DNA of 64,000 nucleotides from Rapana venosa (lineage: Eukaryota > Mollusca > Gastropoda > Neogastropoda > Muricidae): positions 30,117,640-30,181,639 of the forward strand of contig CM054165.1 of NCBI GenBank assembly GCA_028751875.1, written 5' to 3'. Positions within the stretch are counted from its first letter, which is position 1. The number at the start of each line of letters is the position of its first letter. Positions 32,276 through 46,200 of this stretch are shown here, piece after piece. The position numbers and the translations under genes are program-made. The notes below the pieces were generated by a model. It saw nothing but the letters and a program-made list of their open reading frames with translations. It had not been told where the DNA came from and ran no database searches.

Positions 32276-32849
32276 TTTATTATTTGTCACTGCCTGCACC
32301 ACACGGGCTTTTGTTTAGAGAGGAATCTGCAGCTAGTGCCACCTAATCCTGTCCCCGCTTTCAGTAAGGTAGGCCACTATTTCATCAGAAGTAAGTGCCG
32401 TATGTCCATCTAACTGTTTTTTGTTACTACAATTTATGGGAAAACATCTTTGATAATACTGAAGTGGTTGGACACTCTCTCATTCATACTAACAACTCGC
32501 TATAATATTTATTTAGCACCTCATCTTTTGTGCAATAATCAAGTTTTATTCTACTGCTGGCCAAATCTTCTAGAAAGTCAGCACTGTAAAACAAGACGAG
32601 GCATTGTACCACTACCATAGTATTTGAATAAACAGAAAACAATCCATTGTGAGCTCAATCAAATTTTAACTCGTATATAAATGTTTAAAAAAAGTAATTA
32701 ATAATTAATTACTGTTTGTTCTCCAGTGTCCAAAGTGCGTAGAGTGCTCTGGTGAAGAATATATTCGTTTGTATCCTGCGCAATCAATGTCTTTTTTTCT
32801 AACCACAGTTTGTGTTGATTTTGGTGCAGGGTTTTGAGCAGACTTTGGT
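32276..32849. other. Spacer between convergent integrase and polymerase
   Basis: AT-rich, with no frame worth naming. This would be the shared 3' region of the two convergent genes. Confidence 0.4.
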
Positions 32850-35600
32850 ATGTCATGATGAAATACTCTACCTTTCAAACAGAGCCTCTTTGTAGTTTAT
32901 CATGACTGATGCTTGTTTTGACCACCTGTTTGCCAACAGCCTTTTGGCCTTTTTTATAACACCTGTCTGGCTTTGCAACGCTATTACCCATTTCATGCCC
33001 TCAGCCCAACATCTTCTTTTGATAATATCCCGTTCATTCATCCCATTCATCTTGCCAATACTTTTTTTGTTTAACTGATGAATGCAAGGGACTGTCTTTT
33101 GGATAATCACTGGTGTCCATAACCAGACTCTGATCCCACGCTAACGGCCTCTACAAGGTCCCTTTGTATATCATTCTGTGGGTAATGGTCTAGGATGAAA
33201 GAGTCCTGTGTCTGTGTACAAGACCCTAACAGCAGGATATTTAGCCTTGAAGTAATCATACAAGAACACCAGCATCAACAGCTTCACAGCTCCAGCACAC
33301 TAACCAATGATACTGTTTGTCTAGTTTTTTTTAAACCTGCAACCTTCTTCATCATGATGCCATACAGACTGTCATGGAATTGCCTGAGTAGTCCTTGATA
33401 GCTGCTTTGATTGTTAGCTTTATGGCTTCGTTTTTCTTTTTGTGACTAATCTAACCTCTTTTTCTTTTGTGTGGATTCTCCATTGTTTTTACCAAAAGCA
33501 GCTGTTGTTCATGAGCTTGAAGTAATCCTTTTCGATGCAACGGTAGCCTATCGTTCTCAGATCAGTGTTCTTCATGATGTATGGTTTCATGAATTGCTCT
33601 GGTCAAACACAATATACGATGAACAGCAGTAAGAATATAACCCATGCCTTAGGTAGAACTGTCTCAGTCTGTATGACAAACATACTTGCTCTTGTCATTA
33701 GTTTGGTACAAGCTTTGGTGGGTTCTTTTGAGATGTTTTTGGGCCTTTCTTTCTGCAGCCATTGGGTAGTCATATGAGCGCCATCATGTAGATCATGGGA
33801 TAGACCAACACTTCTAAGATCCAACCTAGTGCTTGATCCAGGCCACCATTTGTGATACATTTTTAGAGTCCTCATCAACAGCAAAAAGCCCATTAAACAA
33901 CTGAAAGTTTCTTAGTGTAGTGACTGACACACGCCATCCATACAGATGTTTGCGTCCAAGTACATGATGTATTAGAAGCTTTGCTAGGATCATAGTCTTC
34001 TAAAATATTTGTTGTGCCTACAGTAATTGTGCGATGCCATACTGATGGCCACCACGCAGACCATCCTCAATCATTTGGAGCATGGGCAAATCAGACAACA
34101 AATCAATCTGCCCCCCAGTAAACTTCAGAAAGCATCCCCAGACATTCCTGGTGCTGTGATATATGTGATGGGTCTAGTCCCATAATGTTTCATTCAGGTC
34201 TTTTCTGTATTCTCAAAGACACACAAGCAAACATGCATCAACAAGTAAATACTTACTGGATCATGGTAATCGCCCAGCGTCCAACACTGCATCTTTTGCC
34301 ATGCCCACTGACCATGCTGATAGTCATCATCACTTGATTCCTTTACCCGTCAGTCTCTGAAGAATGCTTCTTTTTTGGAGGCAGCTCTTCTTCAACAAAG
34401 CTTTCCCATGAGTCCATGTACTCATAAGGATAGACGGCTTTTCGCACGAGCTTGAGTCGAAGTATATTTTTCTGTAATTGAGCAAGTACTCAGTGATGAA
34501 GACAAGGACTCAGAGATCCCAATCAGATGTTGTGCAGAATCAAAGAAGGACAAGCTATTTAGTGTAAAAAGGTCAGGTACTCTCTGATGACTGTGCAAAT
34601 GCATAAGCCTTATACTCACAGTTACCTGCCTGCATAATTAGGTGTGAGTCGTAGCCTCTAGTTTGTGGAAGAAGACTGGCAGCTTCCATGTTTTGGGATC
34701 CTACTTTTCTAGTTGTTGAATTAACTTACTATTGCTGCTCCACGAATCTTCCACAGATGTGGTCACGATCTCTGACTGTGTTGCTTGTCTGCCACCTGCG
34801 TGTTAATAAATTACACAAACCAGCAATGTGTAGCAGAAGCTACTGCTCCCTGGTCTTCAACAGACATAATGACCTCTGCAGTTTAGCTGTTTGAGAGTAG
34901 GGTTATGATTCGCTTTCATGTGTCAAGAAAAAGCTTAGCCGCGTCCTGGTCCTCGATACAAGAATCTCTGAGTGTGCACCATCTGATCTAACAACAACAA
35001 AAGCAAATGAAACAGACTTGATGATTAACTGAGTAAGACTTTTTTTAGGGCACTTTGTTCCGGGGCTGGACCCTTGGTATGGCACAAGGAAGACTCAAAG
35101 TCAGCATACACACATATGACCTCTTTGTAGCGTTTTATATGCTTGAAGTAAAATCTTGCTTCCTGGCTTTGGGTGTTACAAGTTCAGTGATATGCTTCAG
35201 TCTCACTCTTCCATTGTTTCTGTGTTGTCTGCTGCCTGTAAAGATGGAAAACGAACCAAGCAATCGTCACAAAACTCATGTTTGTGCTGATGTTTTGTTG
35301 TCTGCAATAGAGTCTCCATCATGTGTAGTCTAAGTAAGTGGTATAATGATCATTTATCAACATAAGTCCCTACATGGTTTTTGTTGGGATCACCTACAGG
35401 GGAGACTCTTTGCTAGAAATGCGTATGGGCATAGGCGGGCATCTTTCCAGGTGTACACATTTACACGGATGGGTGGGTTTAGTTCCTCAAACTTGTCAAT
35501 GCTCCTACAAGCCACAGGAAGTCCAATGCCGGTAAGTCAAGCTTGTCACGATGGTTCATGATAGTTTGAAACGCTCTCTGCATTCTTTGTTACATGAAAC
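32850..35600 (-). pseudogene. Polinton-type family-B DNA polymerase, decayed
   Basis: Minus-strand pieces give an upstream block with 'LLSDLPMLQMIEDGLRGG' (about 34050-34105), the 'IMYLDAN' part of the motif-A region (about 33945-33975), a 'KDYFKLMNNS' motif-B region (about 33500-33530), and 'VLYTDT' of motif C (about 33207-33228) directly followed by a disturbance. The C-terminal region (32868-33110) matches the inverted copy at about 62340-62460. An N-terminal part near 35380-35560 is conserved with 60150-60290. Frameshifts separate every block, so no functional enzyme is encoded. Confidence 0.72.
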
Positions 35601-36860
35601 AGTCTAGCCACACACACCACAAAACACTTATCCATCTTTTTCTGAATGTTCAGCACCAGCACGTTTTTGCGACAACATCAGGAGCAAGGGAATGTTAACT
35701 TCTTCCAACAATGGGATAAACTTTGTTTGCTTTAGTTCTATGCGTAGAACCTGACCAACTGTCCATCCGACCCCTCATCTTGCTGGTTCCAGATGTTCGA
35801 AGTTGCCATCATCCTCATCTGCCCATGTTGTGTAGCTCTTCAAAGGTAGTTATAGTCTTGTTGCGTTGTTGACACATAACGAGTTAAATTGCTCGTCTTT
35901 GTTTGCTGTGTTGTATAGAATTTCAGCAACCAACTGCACCTTTAACTGTTGGATCTATGTTTAGGTTGTTTGGTATTTGGTCGATTTCCATCTTGAATGC
36001 TTTGTACCACTATTTGCGCTTGTGTAACATTTAGCTCTATTGTCGTGAAACACGTTGTCCATACTGAGCCTCAAACTAAAATCCTAACTCATATAGTAAG
36101 AAAAAAAAAAAAATTATTTAATTGCTCCCTTGGTTTTTTTGTTTTTTGCTACGGTATGAAGCAGTGAATCTACCGGCAGTAATTCCTTAGGCTCCTAAAA
36201 GAGTACTTCCCCAGCTGATCCTTTAAAGCACTGTCCTTGGCCAAGCAGATTACCCCTTTTATATATTCCTTTTTTTTTGAGTCAATGTCCCACAGGCATA
36301 GCTTTTGTGTTGTTTGTTCTGGAGGTCAAACTGTTGATCCGCTTGTAGTCATCATAGTCATCCTGAAGACACTTGAACTCCTCTTCTGATATTGTGGAAT
36401 CTGTTAGAGCTTTTGCTAATGAATGAGCCTGAATGAGCTAGCTTTGGGCTAATGTCAAGGCAACAACAGCATCATGTTTTTCTAGTTTACGCACAACCCT
36501 TCTTGGAAAGAACTGATGGTGACAAATGAACGGCTCCTGCTGGTATTGAAACAGAGCCAATGCTAAGCTGCAGGAAGCTGCAATTCCAGTAGCCAACAGA
36601 GAGCATCCTTTTTCTGCTGCGGCTGTAGACTGTGTTGCTGTACCTGTAGTAATAGAGCTCAACACAGTAAATGCTGATCTGTACCTTACCCGGCATTTGT
36701 ATACTGTGCTATTTGTTGCTCAAATGTCATGCTGCATCTGTGTATGTTTTCAAACGAAAGGTATTACATTAACATTAAAGGTTCAGGAATCTGGTGCACT
36801 AGGAACTTTAGGATATTTGCAGTCGACATCTCTTAAACTGTTTAAAAAAAAACGTGTGTA
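35601..36860 (-). other. Polinton-like element 1, unresolved segment upstream of polymerase
   Basis: Corresponds to 58950-60100 in inverted copy 2 (for example 'ATTTACTGTGTTGAGCTC' occurs in both). A minus-strand frame at 36438-36665 is Ala/Ser-rich and hydrophobic ('LLATGIAASCSLALALF'). Probably the polymerase N-terminus and a small gene; not assigned. Confidence 0.4.
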
Positions 36861-36879
36861 ATTTTTTTATTGGTATTCA

Positions 36880-38190
36880 TTCAGTAATTCCTTGTAAGTG
36901 ATTGTCGGCAGTACAACAGCTGCTAGTAATAGAACTGCAAACGAGGTCAATGTGGTGTAAGATTGAGGGTTGCTAATTGTGTCAGCTGTGGTGGGTCTAG
37001 GAGCAAGTTGACTTTATTACTGATAAATGTTTCCCTTCATGTCATTGTCACCACCGCTGTTCCAAATAGCCAATAGCAAATCTGAAGGGCATCAACGTCG
37101 AGGTCTTTTCCATTAATAGTAACCCCATCCATAACAAGAAAGAAGCTCTGTCTTCTCTTGCAACCAGAACAAAACACACCAATGTGTACGACATCCAGAG
37201 GAAAGTATGGGGAAGGAATCGTAGCAATGTGGTTGAATGGTTTAGTCACTGGTCTTTTCTATGAAGGACAAGTAACGTGCCTTATACTGTAATGCTTTAT
37301 CTCTACTTCATTTCTGCTGGATGATTGATTGCTAATGCTAAGTTTACGGTCCAGCATTTATGGCTTAACGGAAAGTTCTGTCGGTGCATAGAGAGTGGTA
37401 TGGACTAATAAACCAAACTGATCTTGCCAGGGCGATGTCTTGGGTTTGATGTCCCTTATTATCTTTAAATGTACTTTGTAATAAAAATCATCTGCTAATG
37501 CTGTCACTTCAACATTACGCAACTGTTTTCAAGTTTAAGAAAACTGAGAGTTCTTACTTCTCTATGGCTGGGCGCTTGTTGTATCCATCATTGTTACTCC
37601 AAAAGCATAAAACTTCACCAGATCTCCCCATCCTTCTCAAACTCTTTGTACCATCACCAAGATCTTTAAGCTCAATAGATTGACATGATTGCAGGTGCTC
37701 TTATTACAGGACCCGTGACATGGTTATGTATGTATATTAGTATTTATATTATTTTATTTCTAATGTAACTGTAAATTTTTAACAGTCAACTGTTTCTTTG
37801 TGCTGCGTTCTTTGATTATTTTTTTTTTTTGGGTTTTTATAACAGAAGTGTTTCCATGGAAGCCTTCTTCCAGCTCATTTGAATTGAAGTGTAAACTTAA
37901 AAAGCTATTGTGCTGCGTTTCACATACATTGCTCTGCCAAGGTGGAAGGATTCTCAGTAGATCGAAGGAACTGATGAGGAAAGAAGCCTTCATCACCGCC
38001 ACTTGGTTTTGTTGTTGTGTTTAACTGAGACAGGTTGTGACAAAAAGCAAAGAGTTTACAGCCATGTCAATGGTCTTTCAACCGACAAGTGTCTGTCCTC
38101 ATCTCATCAAAAGAATTACCAAAAACTTTTTCCCCAACCATCAACCCATTCTCTAAATAGTCCCTGAAAACCAGCATTTTGGCAAGACGT
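36880..38190 (-). pseudogene. Unidentified Polinton-like gene, decayed
   Basis: Minus-strand coding traces are shared with 54480-55740 on the plus strand. They include 'PSPYFPLDVVHIGVF', 'SFFLVMDGVTING' and 'CYWLFGTAVV' (37037-37249). Conservation between two inverted copies shows that this is a real gene of the element. I cannot assign its function; a structural role is possible but unsupported. Confidence 0.45.
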
Positions 38191-38805
38191 TGTGGCATCC
38201 TTATACTAGATGAAGAAAGTCTGTGTAAGAGTTACTCTTAGACGCTTGTTGAGTTTTAGTGTGATACGCAGCGGACGAAAGAGCTCTTTAACCATGTGCA
38301 GAAATCAATATAATTACCAACCTTCTTGCACAGTAAATTAATTAAACGCTCTAGTTCTAGGATCATATTTGTTAAATCCAGTTGTTTGCTGCTGTCGATG
38401 TTTTGTCATGATACTTGTAGAAGACCTCATGCAAAGCTACAGTTTTATGTTGACAGCGGTTGTCAATAGGAATGTGGCTATTTAAACAGGTACACCTGAC
38501 TGGATCGTTGTTAGTGTTATAAACATTTTATCTACTATAGAATAATAATGTAATAAATATAATAAAGATGCAAAATACAGGCTGGATCTCACAATAACCT
38601 CAAAGACTATGGTTTTAATAAGCAATGTGCTGTGTCAGAGACATTGATCTCGAAGTAAAAAGTTCCCAACCTACTGAAATCCATACTTAAACCCCACCAA
38701 TTAAGGATGATGCCACTGGCGAAAGCATGGTTGTCTAATCCGATACAGATCATCAAAAAACCACTTTAAAACTTTGCTATCCACTGCGCAACTACGGGCT
38801 GTGGT

Positions 38806-39033
38806 GTGTCATATGCTGACCACATGAACCATCCAAACCAGTTAGTAAAGTCTGTGTACAGGTTTCATGTGTACTATCAGTTCAGGCGTGTCCTATCTGA
38901 GCTGCAGGTCCCACTGCCCACTGATAGTAACTTCAATCCCTTTAATAGTAAGATTAACATGAAGGCGTATGAGAGGCTGTGCAATGAGTTTAATATTGAT
39001 TCTAAGACTGCATTGGCATTGTTTGACATTTGA
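38806..39033 (+). pseudogene. Conserved Polinton-like ORF fragment
   Basis: An open plus-strand frame of 75 codons begins without a proper ATG and includes 'YADHMNHPNQLVKSVYRFH', 'VLSELQVPLPTDSNF' and 'YERLCNEFNIDSK'. It ends just before LINE copy 2 begins, so it may be truncated by that insertion. I recognise no domain; the clean frame contrasts with the decay around it. Confidence 0.4.
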
Positions 39034-41555
39034 TATATTTCAATTTATAATTTTCTTCATTTGATATTTATTTTCAAAATTTCATTGACTGATGATTTGT
39101 GTTTACTGGATTGTGCTTGTCTTTGCAACCCTTCATACCCTGACCCTGCCGCAGCGTGAAAATTTTCACGTGATTCACGATCCAAAACCACCCCCTCCAC
39201 CACTGCTCTGTGTTCCTTACTCCACTCAATGACTCTAACTGCAACCAGACTTGAAAGCCCATACCTGCGCCTTTCTCACAATGCCTTCCACAAGTTTGTG
39301 CCTATTATCACTCAGAATAGTAAACTCATCTCTTCAGTCGGAATTTCCATCAGCTCTTAAACAGCAATATCCACACCTCTACTGAAAAAGCACGACCTCT
39401 GATCCCAACATTCTGAAGAATTATAGACCCTGTCCTCAAACTTACCCTTTGTCTTTAAAAGTACAGAAAAAGTTTGTTCCTCAAACCAGAACAGTCACCT
39501 TCATTCCAATATCTCCTCCCACTTTTCAATCTGCCTATTCCCCCAACCACAGCACCGAAACCACCCTAGTCCACACTTTAGATACACTTCTACTTGCTTC
39601 TGATGTAGGAAAAATCTCCCTCCTCACTCTTCTTGACTTATCTGCAGCCTTTGATGCCATATATTACTCAATTCGTGGATCGGTGGTCTAGAGGTAACGC
39701 GCCTGTCTAGAAAGCGAAAAGTCCGGGTCTGAAGTGTGCGGCGGTTCGTACCCCGTTTGGACCGGAAACTTTTTCCCCATCCATTAAACCCATGAGTGTG
39801 GTCTGGCGCTAGTCTTTCGATGAGACGATAAACCGAGGTTCCCGTGGTGTACACGTAATGATTTAGCGCACGTAAAAGGACCCATGGCAACAAGAGAGTT
39901 GTCTGCAAACTTCGTAGAAAAAAGCCACTCTGATAGGAAACAAAATACAGTTGCGACATGAAAAAGAAAAAGATGGGTTGGCGACTGCGCTGTGGCGACG
40001 CGCTCCTCCACCGTTCTCGCCCCGGGGAGAGCACCCGAATTTTCACGGAGAGGAAATCTACCGTGACTTAAGGGTATGAAATGAAATCTGAGCGCATTTT
40101 GGATTTGTTGCTTTAACAAGATTCAGCGCTAATGTAAATCCATACATTCTTAATTATTATTAATTCTTCTTTGTCTTTCTCGCTTCCATAATACGTTGGT
40201 ATTAACGGCAACAGCCCTCACCTGGTTTACTTCATACCTCACAGACAGGATCCAGAAAGTTATTGTAAACGAAAAATTCAATCAAAACCTGTCAAAATGG
40301 AATGTGGAGTCCCGCAGGGATCATCCCTGGGCCCTGGTCTCTTTCTCCTACAACGGCCCACACTCTCACATATAATAAACAACCCACCATATTGATCAGC
40401 ATTTTATGACGATGATACCAGCTTCAGTGCAGTGATACAGTTGAAAACTTGCCTTCCCCCTGACAAATGTCCCCTACTTCAAACTGGATGCCTCAGAACA
40501 AGTTTAACAACTTAAATCCGAGAAAACCGGAAAGCCAATGCTCATAGGGACGCCAACATAAACTTTCCCTCTATCGCAAAACTCATAGAATTCGGCAATA
40601 CGTCATTCCTTTGTCCTCACTGTAAGTATATTGAGTAGATCTTGACAACACAGCTCTATGAAAAAAATCATCACCCAGACCCTGCCAGTCCTAGCCTACT
40701 ATCAATTACGCGGCGCATAAGCGCGATTCGCAAGTATCTGTCCTCTGATGCAACTTCCAAGCTTGTCACATCTCATCATTCTTTTCACGTTTAGACTATT
40801 GTAATTCTCTTTTGGCTGGCCACCACATCATCCTATCCACTCTCTTCAACGCATACAAATCGCTGCAGCTCGACTGGTCCTAAGAAAGAAAAAAATCTGA
40901 ACACATCACCCTCTTCTTGCTCTCTTTCACTGGCTGCCTGTCTCACAAAGACTGAAGTAAAATCAGTACCCTCTGTTCAAAATGTCTCCACAAATCGCAC
41001 CCCCCTATATCTGTAACTGTCTCATCAGTACACTTTCATCCCGTTCCTTACGATCAGGCCCCAGATATTTTGGGTGCCTTTACGAACACCTCCGATTCAA
41101 ACAACCTCTGTAGGCCGTCGCTCCTTCCTGTTTCTGGTCCATCCACCTTGACCAGACCTCCCCACTTTCACTTCGACTAAAGCCTTCACATGAACCTTCA
41201 AATCCAGCCTCAAAACACACTTATTTCCTACTGAGACGTTCCTCCCCCAAATATAGGTCCCTAATTTTCAACAGCCATCTTTCACCTTCTAAGTGTTGTC
41301 CGATGTGTGGTTTGTGTGTTGTGTGGTTGTTGTGGGTGTGTGTGTGTGTGATTGTGTGTGCGCGTGTGTGTGTGTGTGACGTGTGTGTGTGTGTGTGCGT
41401 GTGTGTGCGTGCATGCGTGCATCACGTGCGCGCGCATGGTTTTTTGAAATCGTTGTTCATTATGTTTAAGGAGAGTTGAATGCCTGTAAATGATTGAGTC
41501 AAGCGCTTTGGATTTTGTGTTTGTTTTTTTACAAGATCAGTGCTATATTTAATTC

Positions 41556-41592
<37 letters not shown>

Positions 41593-41616
41593 TAAAAAAT
41601 TTATTATTATTATTAT
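39034..41616 (+). mobile_element. L2/CR1-type LINE copy 2
   Basis: 5'-region sequence (39070-39200) matches 20950-21060 and then jumps, at about 39260, to sequence matching 22890 onward, so about 1.8 kb of 5' ORF is missing. 39270-39516 is homologous to 22890-23146 but with frequent single-base indels; from 39517 no differences from copy 1 were seen. It contains the same SINE at 39675-40161 and the same GT and T tracts. Confidence 0.7.
39675..40161 (+). mobile_element. tRNA-derived SINE, duplicate of 23305-23791
   Basis: Second copy inside the duplicated block. Boxes A and B lie at 39684-39694 and 39743-39753. Confidence 0.8.
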
Positions 41617-42490
41617 TAACCAGCTTTCTCTTGTTATTGTGTTGTAGTTAAGCAGTGCTTTCTTCTTCATTTGTTTTAATAAAGCCTTTGTTTCTGATAC
41701 CAGCATTTTTTGATATTGTGTCCCAGCATCGTCCATAACAAGTTGAACTGACTGACCAACATTATATGAAAGTGAATACTTCAATGGTCAGAAGGGAGGG
41801 GGAAGAAAGTTTTAACACCCAAAGCCCTGCACTAAAGACAACTCGTGTTGTGCTAATCACTAATTTTGCATGTCAGTAATGTGGATTTAAAAAAAAATTA
41901 CGGAGTGTGGACCACTTTGTGATGAAGTAGGTTTGCAAATTTGCCGACGAGCCTCGTACGTGCGTGCCGTGCGTGTGTGCGTGTGTGGTGTGTGTGTGTA
42001 TTGTGTGTGTGTGTGCGCGCACTGCGTGCGTGCATGCAAGGCCAATCAAAGTTAATGATTCTTGTTCATCCTGCTTTCACAAAAAATGCTGTAAGCCAAC
42101 TCCCGCGTGAAGTCCAACTAATAGAAATAATAAGAAAAAACAGAAAAACTTTCTACATTGAAAAAAAGAACACGCATCAGTTAACTAGTTAACCAGACAA
42201 AAAGAAAAACCGTACCATGACTGAGAAAAAACAACAACAAAGTAAACAGCAAATGAAAGGACTGGAGACTATTCATCGACATATACAACATGCACATTCA
42301 TCAGATAAAACAGTCATGTGCATTATAGGTAATCAGCATGACAGATAATAAATATATGTTGCAACACATGAAACATAGCAGCTGATAGGTATTCCATTCT
42401 AAAAAAAGAAAAGAAAACTAGTTTGCACATGCTCCACTCTGTGTGTGTGTGTTGTGGGGTGTGTGTGGTGGTTGTGTGTGTGTGGGTAAA

Positions 42491-43647
42491 GTCAAGTCAA
42501 GTCAATCAAAATTTTTTTTCCAGAAGATGGTACATTGAATAAGCATATCATTTGCCTTTTTTTTCATCGAAGCCCATCTATCTAAAACAAATTTTGTAAT
42601 GATAGTAACTAAGACACTACATTATTGCATCATTTAACCATTAAATTAAACAAGTAAAAAAATAGAGAAAATCGATAAGATACTACATTGAAAATACAAA
42701 TTTAACTCACATATACATTACGCGCACACACATACTCATACACACCTGCGCGCGTGCGCGCCACGTCCCACACACATTTAAATTATATAAAAAAACTAAG
42801 AATTAAAAAAAGAAAATCATATACGTCAGGACAAACAAATTACTTCGCCTACTGTTTTCATCCATTCTTACACGTTTATACTTTAGATAATAAAAAGGTA
42901 CAGGAATAAAACGTTAGAAAATACTAGGCATTCGTTCATTACTGACAATATTGCCTTCAATGACCTCCCTCCTACTCCTCCTCCAACCAGCAAACGGGTG
43001 CTTTTTATGCGCCATACTCTTCAAATAGCGCTTTTTTTAAAAATGAGCCTATTCACACAATAAACCATCAAAGCAAGATTAAATCAAATAAGAATTAGTA
43101 ATAATGATTAATATAATAGAGTTTACAAACAAACAACATCACCCTTCACAATAGACAACAATATAACAAATGACCCATCACCACAGACAACAACATAACG
43201 ATGAATAACAGAAAAGCATGGAAAGGATGGGGGATTGGGGTGGAAGTATCAAGGGGGAAGGGGGATAACACATCAATCAAACATAAAATTAATAATTAAG
43301 AAAAAAACAATAAATGTGCTTTTCCAAACAAGTAGAACCCCTATACGATACAGAATTCAAAAGCGTGTGCGTATGTGCATTCGAGTCCTGTGTTTCAGAT
43401 TGTGTGCTGTTCACTGTGTTTTTGATGTGGGTGTACAAGTGTATGCAATTTGTAATTTACAATTATTATTTTATTATCAGTTTTTACCTCTTTCCACATG
43501 GTTCAATGTGGTGGGTAAAGCTGCAATAAGTATTATTTCAGTATAATCATTAAGAAATTTGTTCTAGGTAGATGTGCTTGATGAAAAAAGCAAAAGCATT
43601 GCTTATCAATGTACCAATATAAAATGAAAATTGACATTGACTTGAAC
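42491..43647. mobile_element. Candidate inverted-end element, duplicate of 26121-27277
   Basis: Second copy inside the duplicated block. Confidence 0.35.
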
Positions 43648-43855
43648 TTGGCATGTTTTATGGGTTTTTATACACATTAAGTAGAGTTTGTACAAGCTGC
43701 GGCTAAAGAAATTACAGTGTAACATTTGTGTTTACAATGAATAACAATTGGCTATAGTAAGAGAATAGTTTTGTGCCATGCTCATAATTTAAAACCAGGG
43801 AATAGTTTCCAATGTCTACAATAACTGCCTCATTTACCTTGCAAATTTATTGAAA

Positions 43856-44519
<664 letters not shown>

Positions 44520-44520
<1 letters not shown>

Positions 44521-45105
44521 CCATTTAGGAAAAGTGATGTCATTTTCCAGGCCCAAAAGGGTTGCTTTTAGATTGAAAATAGAGTCTGAAGATCCAAACA
44601 GAAGTGTGGTAGCAAACTTAGGGAGGGCTATTATAAAAAAGATTAGTGTCAAGCTAGAAGGCAGGAAGTTAATGTCATTAAACAATGCCGACATATTATT
44701 GATCTATACTGATTTATGATGACAAAAGAAAAAGAGATGATTCTTATTTTTCAGGGCATACAGGTGATGAGGACTAAAAACACAGAGTAGGTTCTGATGA
44801 TAAGGAACAGGAAAAAAGATCTGCCATAGCAAAAGCTATGGTAACACGGTTTTGTATACTCTTGCTTTGTGAACTTGCTCAGCTCTCACATGTTTGCTTT
44901 ACTATAGGGCGCATGCTCAGAGACAGACAGACTGTCGTATGAGCTGTCCTTTAACGACAGTGCTCGTGTTGTTACATCACTGACCCTGATGCCAAAGTAC
45001 AAAATATCTAGTATATCTTTAGAGTATGATGTTGTCAATCACCCAGAGCTTGCACGCTTGATTGCACAGCAATATCAGTCAAGGCTTGCTATCTATTTTG
45101 AATGA
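44520..45105 (+). pseudogene. Capsid-like gene of Polinton-like element, decayed
   Basis: The frame at 44534-44719 reads 'IESEDPNRSVVANLGRAII' followed by 'ISVKLEGRKLMSLNNADIL'. Further pieces at about 44940-45100 include 'YDVVNHPELARLIAQQYQ' in another frame. The pattern resembles the double-jelly-roll major-capsid-like proteins that accompany Polinton-type integrase and polymerase genes. That is an assignment by recognition and context; no structure-based search was possible. Stops and frameshifts break it. Confidence 0.5.
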
Positions 45106-45169
45106 GTGCTTAACCATAGTACATTAATGAAGAGTAAAGCAAGTTACTGTGTGGAACATTAAATCTGAA

Positions 45170-45640
45170 CCACTCCGGAAGATCATTAAAAGGAATATTA
45201 ATGCTGTTTGGAAGAACCAGCCACCCCTTTTCAGGATTAAGTGAGAGGTTCATTTTAATTCCCGTATTACAACATATCTGTTACTATAGAGGACAGCCTA
45301 ATCAAGTCGACGCCTCAGGTTTTATTTACCATATCACACTTGATGAGGTAGAAGATACTTTGGTTCTGGTCAACACAATGATACCACTATGTGTTAAAAG
45401 CAAATCTTTACATCTACATGAGTTAGGCTTCATGAATACCTAACATCTAAAATATGCATTGTTGGTTGACTTAAGAACAACAGATGTTGATAAGCTGCAT
45501 GGTTCTAGGAAGACGCATTGGAAAAACGGCTCAGAAGGAATAACTATACAAATAGAGAAAGAGCAAGAAAATGATGAGCCCATAAAAATTATCTATTTGT
45601 AGTGATGGATGCACAGTTCAAATAGAAGGAAATAGACTAA
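45170..45640 (+). pseudogene. Unidentified Polinton-like gene, decayed
   Basis: An open piece at 45201-45443 includes 'HITLDEVEDTLVLVNTMI'; frames then shift up to the ATPase-like region. It lies between the capsid-like and ATPase-like genes, so a structural role is possible. No domain recognised. Confidence 0.35.
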
Positions 45641-45644
45641 AAGA

Positions 45645-46200
45645 AGTTGGTTTAAATGGACCAGCTAAGTTCATCTACACAAAAGAAGCACACTGCTCTC
45701 TCAATATGCGGCAGACCGGCTGTGGCAAGGGACTGTATTTGTTTTAGATTTATTACAAAAACAGTGTTACAAAAATATTTCGAGTCATGTTACATTTCTG
45801 TCCAAACACTCAACAGAACAATAAAACATACAGAGAGAGAAAATTTATTTGGGGACAGATGAGAATATAATTATAGTCAATCCCTCTGAAAGGCTAAAGG
45901 CGAGTGTTTAGAATACTACTTACGGCTCTTTGAAAATAGGCAGACCCTTTTTTAATTGACGACTGTCAGCAGAGCGTGCATTGTTAATGAAAAAGGAATA
46001 GTTTGTCCTAAGCTCGTTTCAGTGGGAGACATGCACAGAATATCTGTTTTGGTTGCCTGACACAAAAATATGATAGCATATTAAATGATTACCGTGAACA
46101 AATCAAAGTCGTTGTTAATTTTTCACATGAAAGACAGAGATGTGTTTACATAATTGCCCTTCGGCGAGAATGATGATATTACAACGGACAAGAAGAGAAA
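45645..46200 (+). pseudogene. A32/FtsK-type packaging ATPase, decayed
   Basis: A P-loop 'QTGCGKG' is readable at 45712-45732 and stops soon after in that frame. 'QTLNRTIKHTE' (about 45805-45838) lies in another frame. A Walker-B-like 'LIDDC' is readable at about 45954-45968, followed by a stretch suggesting an ATPase core. In Polinton-like elements this gene encodes the genome-packaging motor. Its position after the capsid-like gene fits. Frameshifts rule out a product from this sequence. Confidence 0.55.

Larger units (their letters stand above)
39517..43855. repeat. 4,339-bp identical direct duplication, copy 2
   Basis: Matches 23147-27485 throughout by eye. It contains the LINE 3' half, the SINE (39675-40161) and the inverted-end element (42491-43647). 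It ends abruptly at 43855, followed by homopolymer-rich sequence. Confidence 0.9.

Noticed and set aside
33603..33893. Possible phospholipase-A2-like capsid domain on the minus strand ('WPGSSTRLDLR' and a later HD)
   Set aside because: The position lies between the motif-A and motif-B regions of the decayed family-B polymerase, and the flanking frames continue the polymerase. The PLA2 resemblance is to a few residues only.
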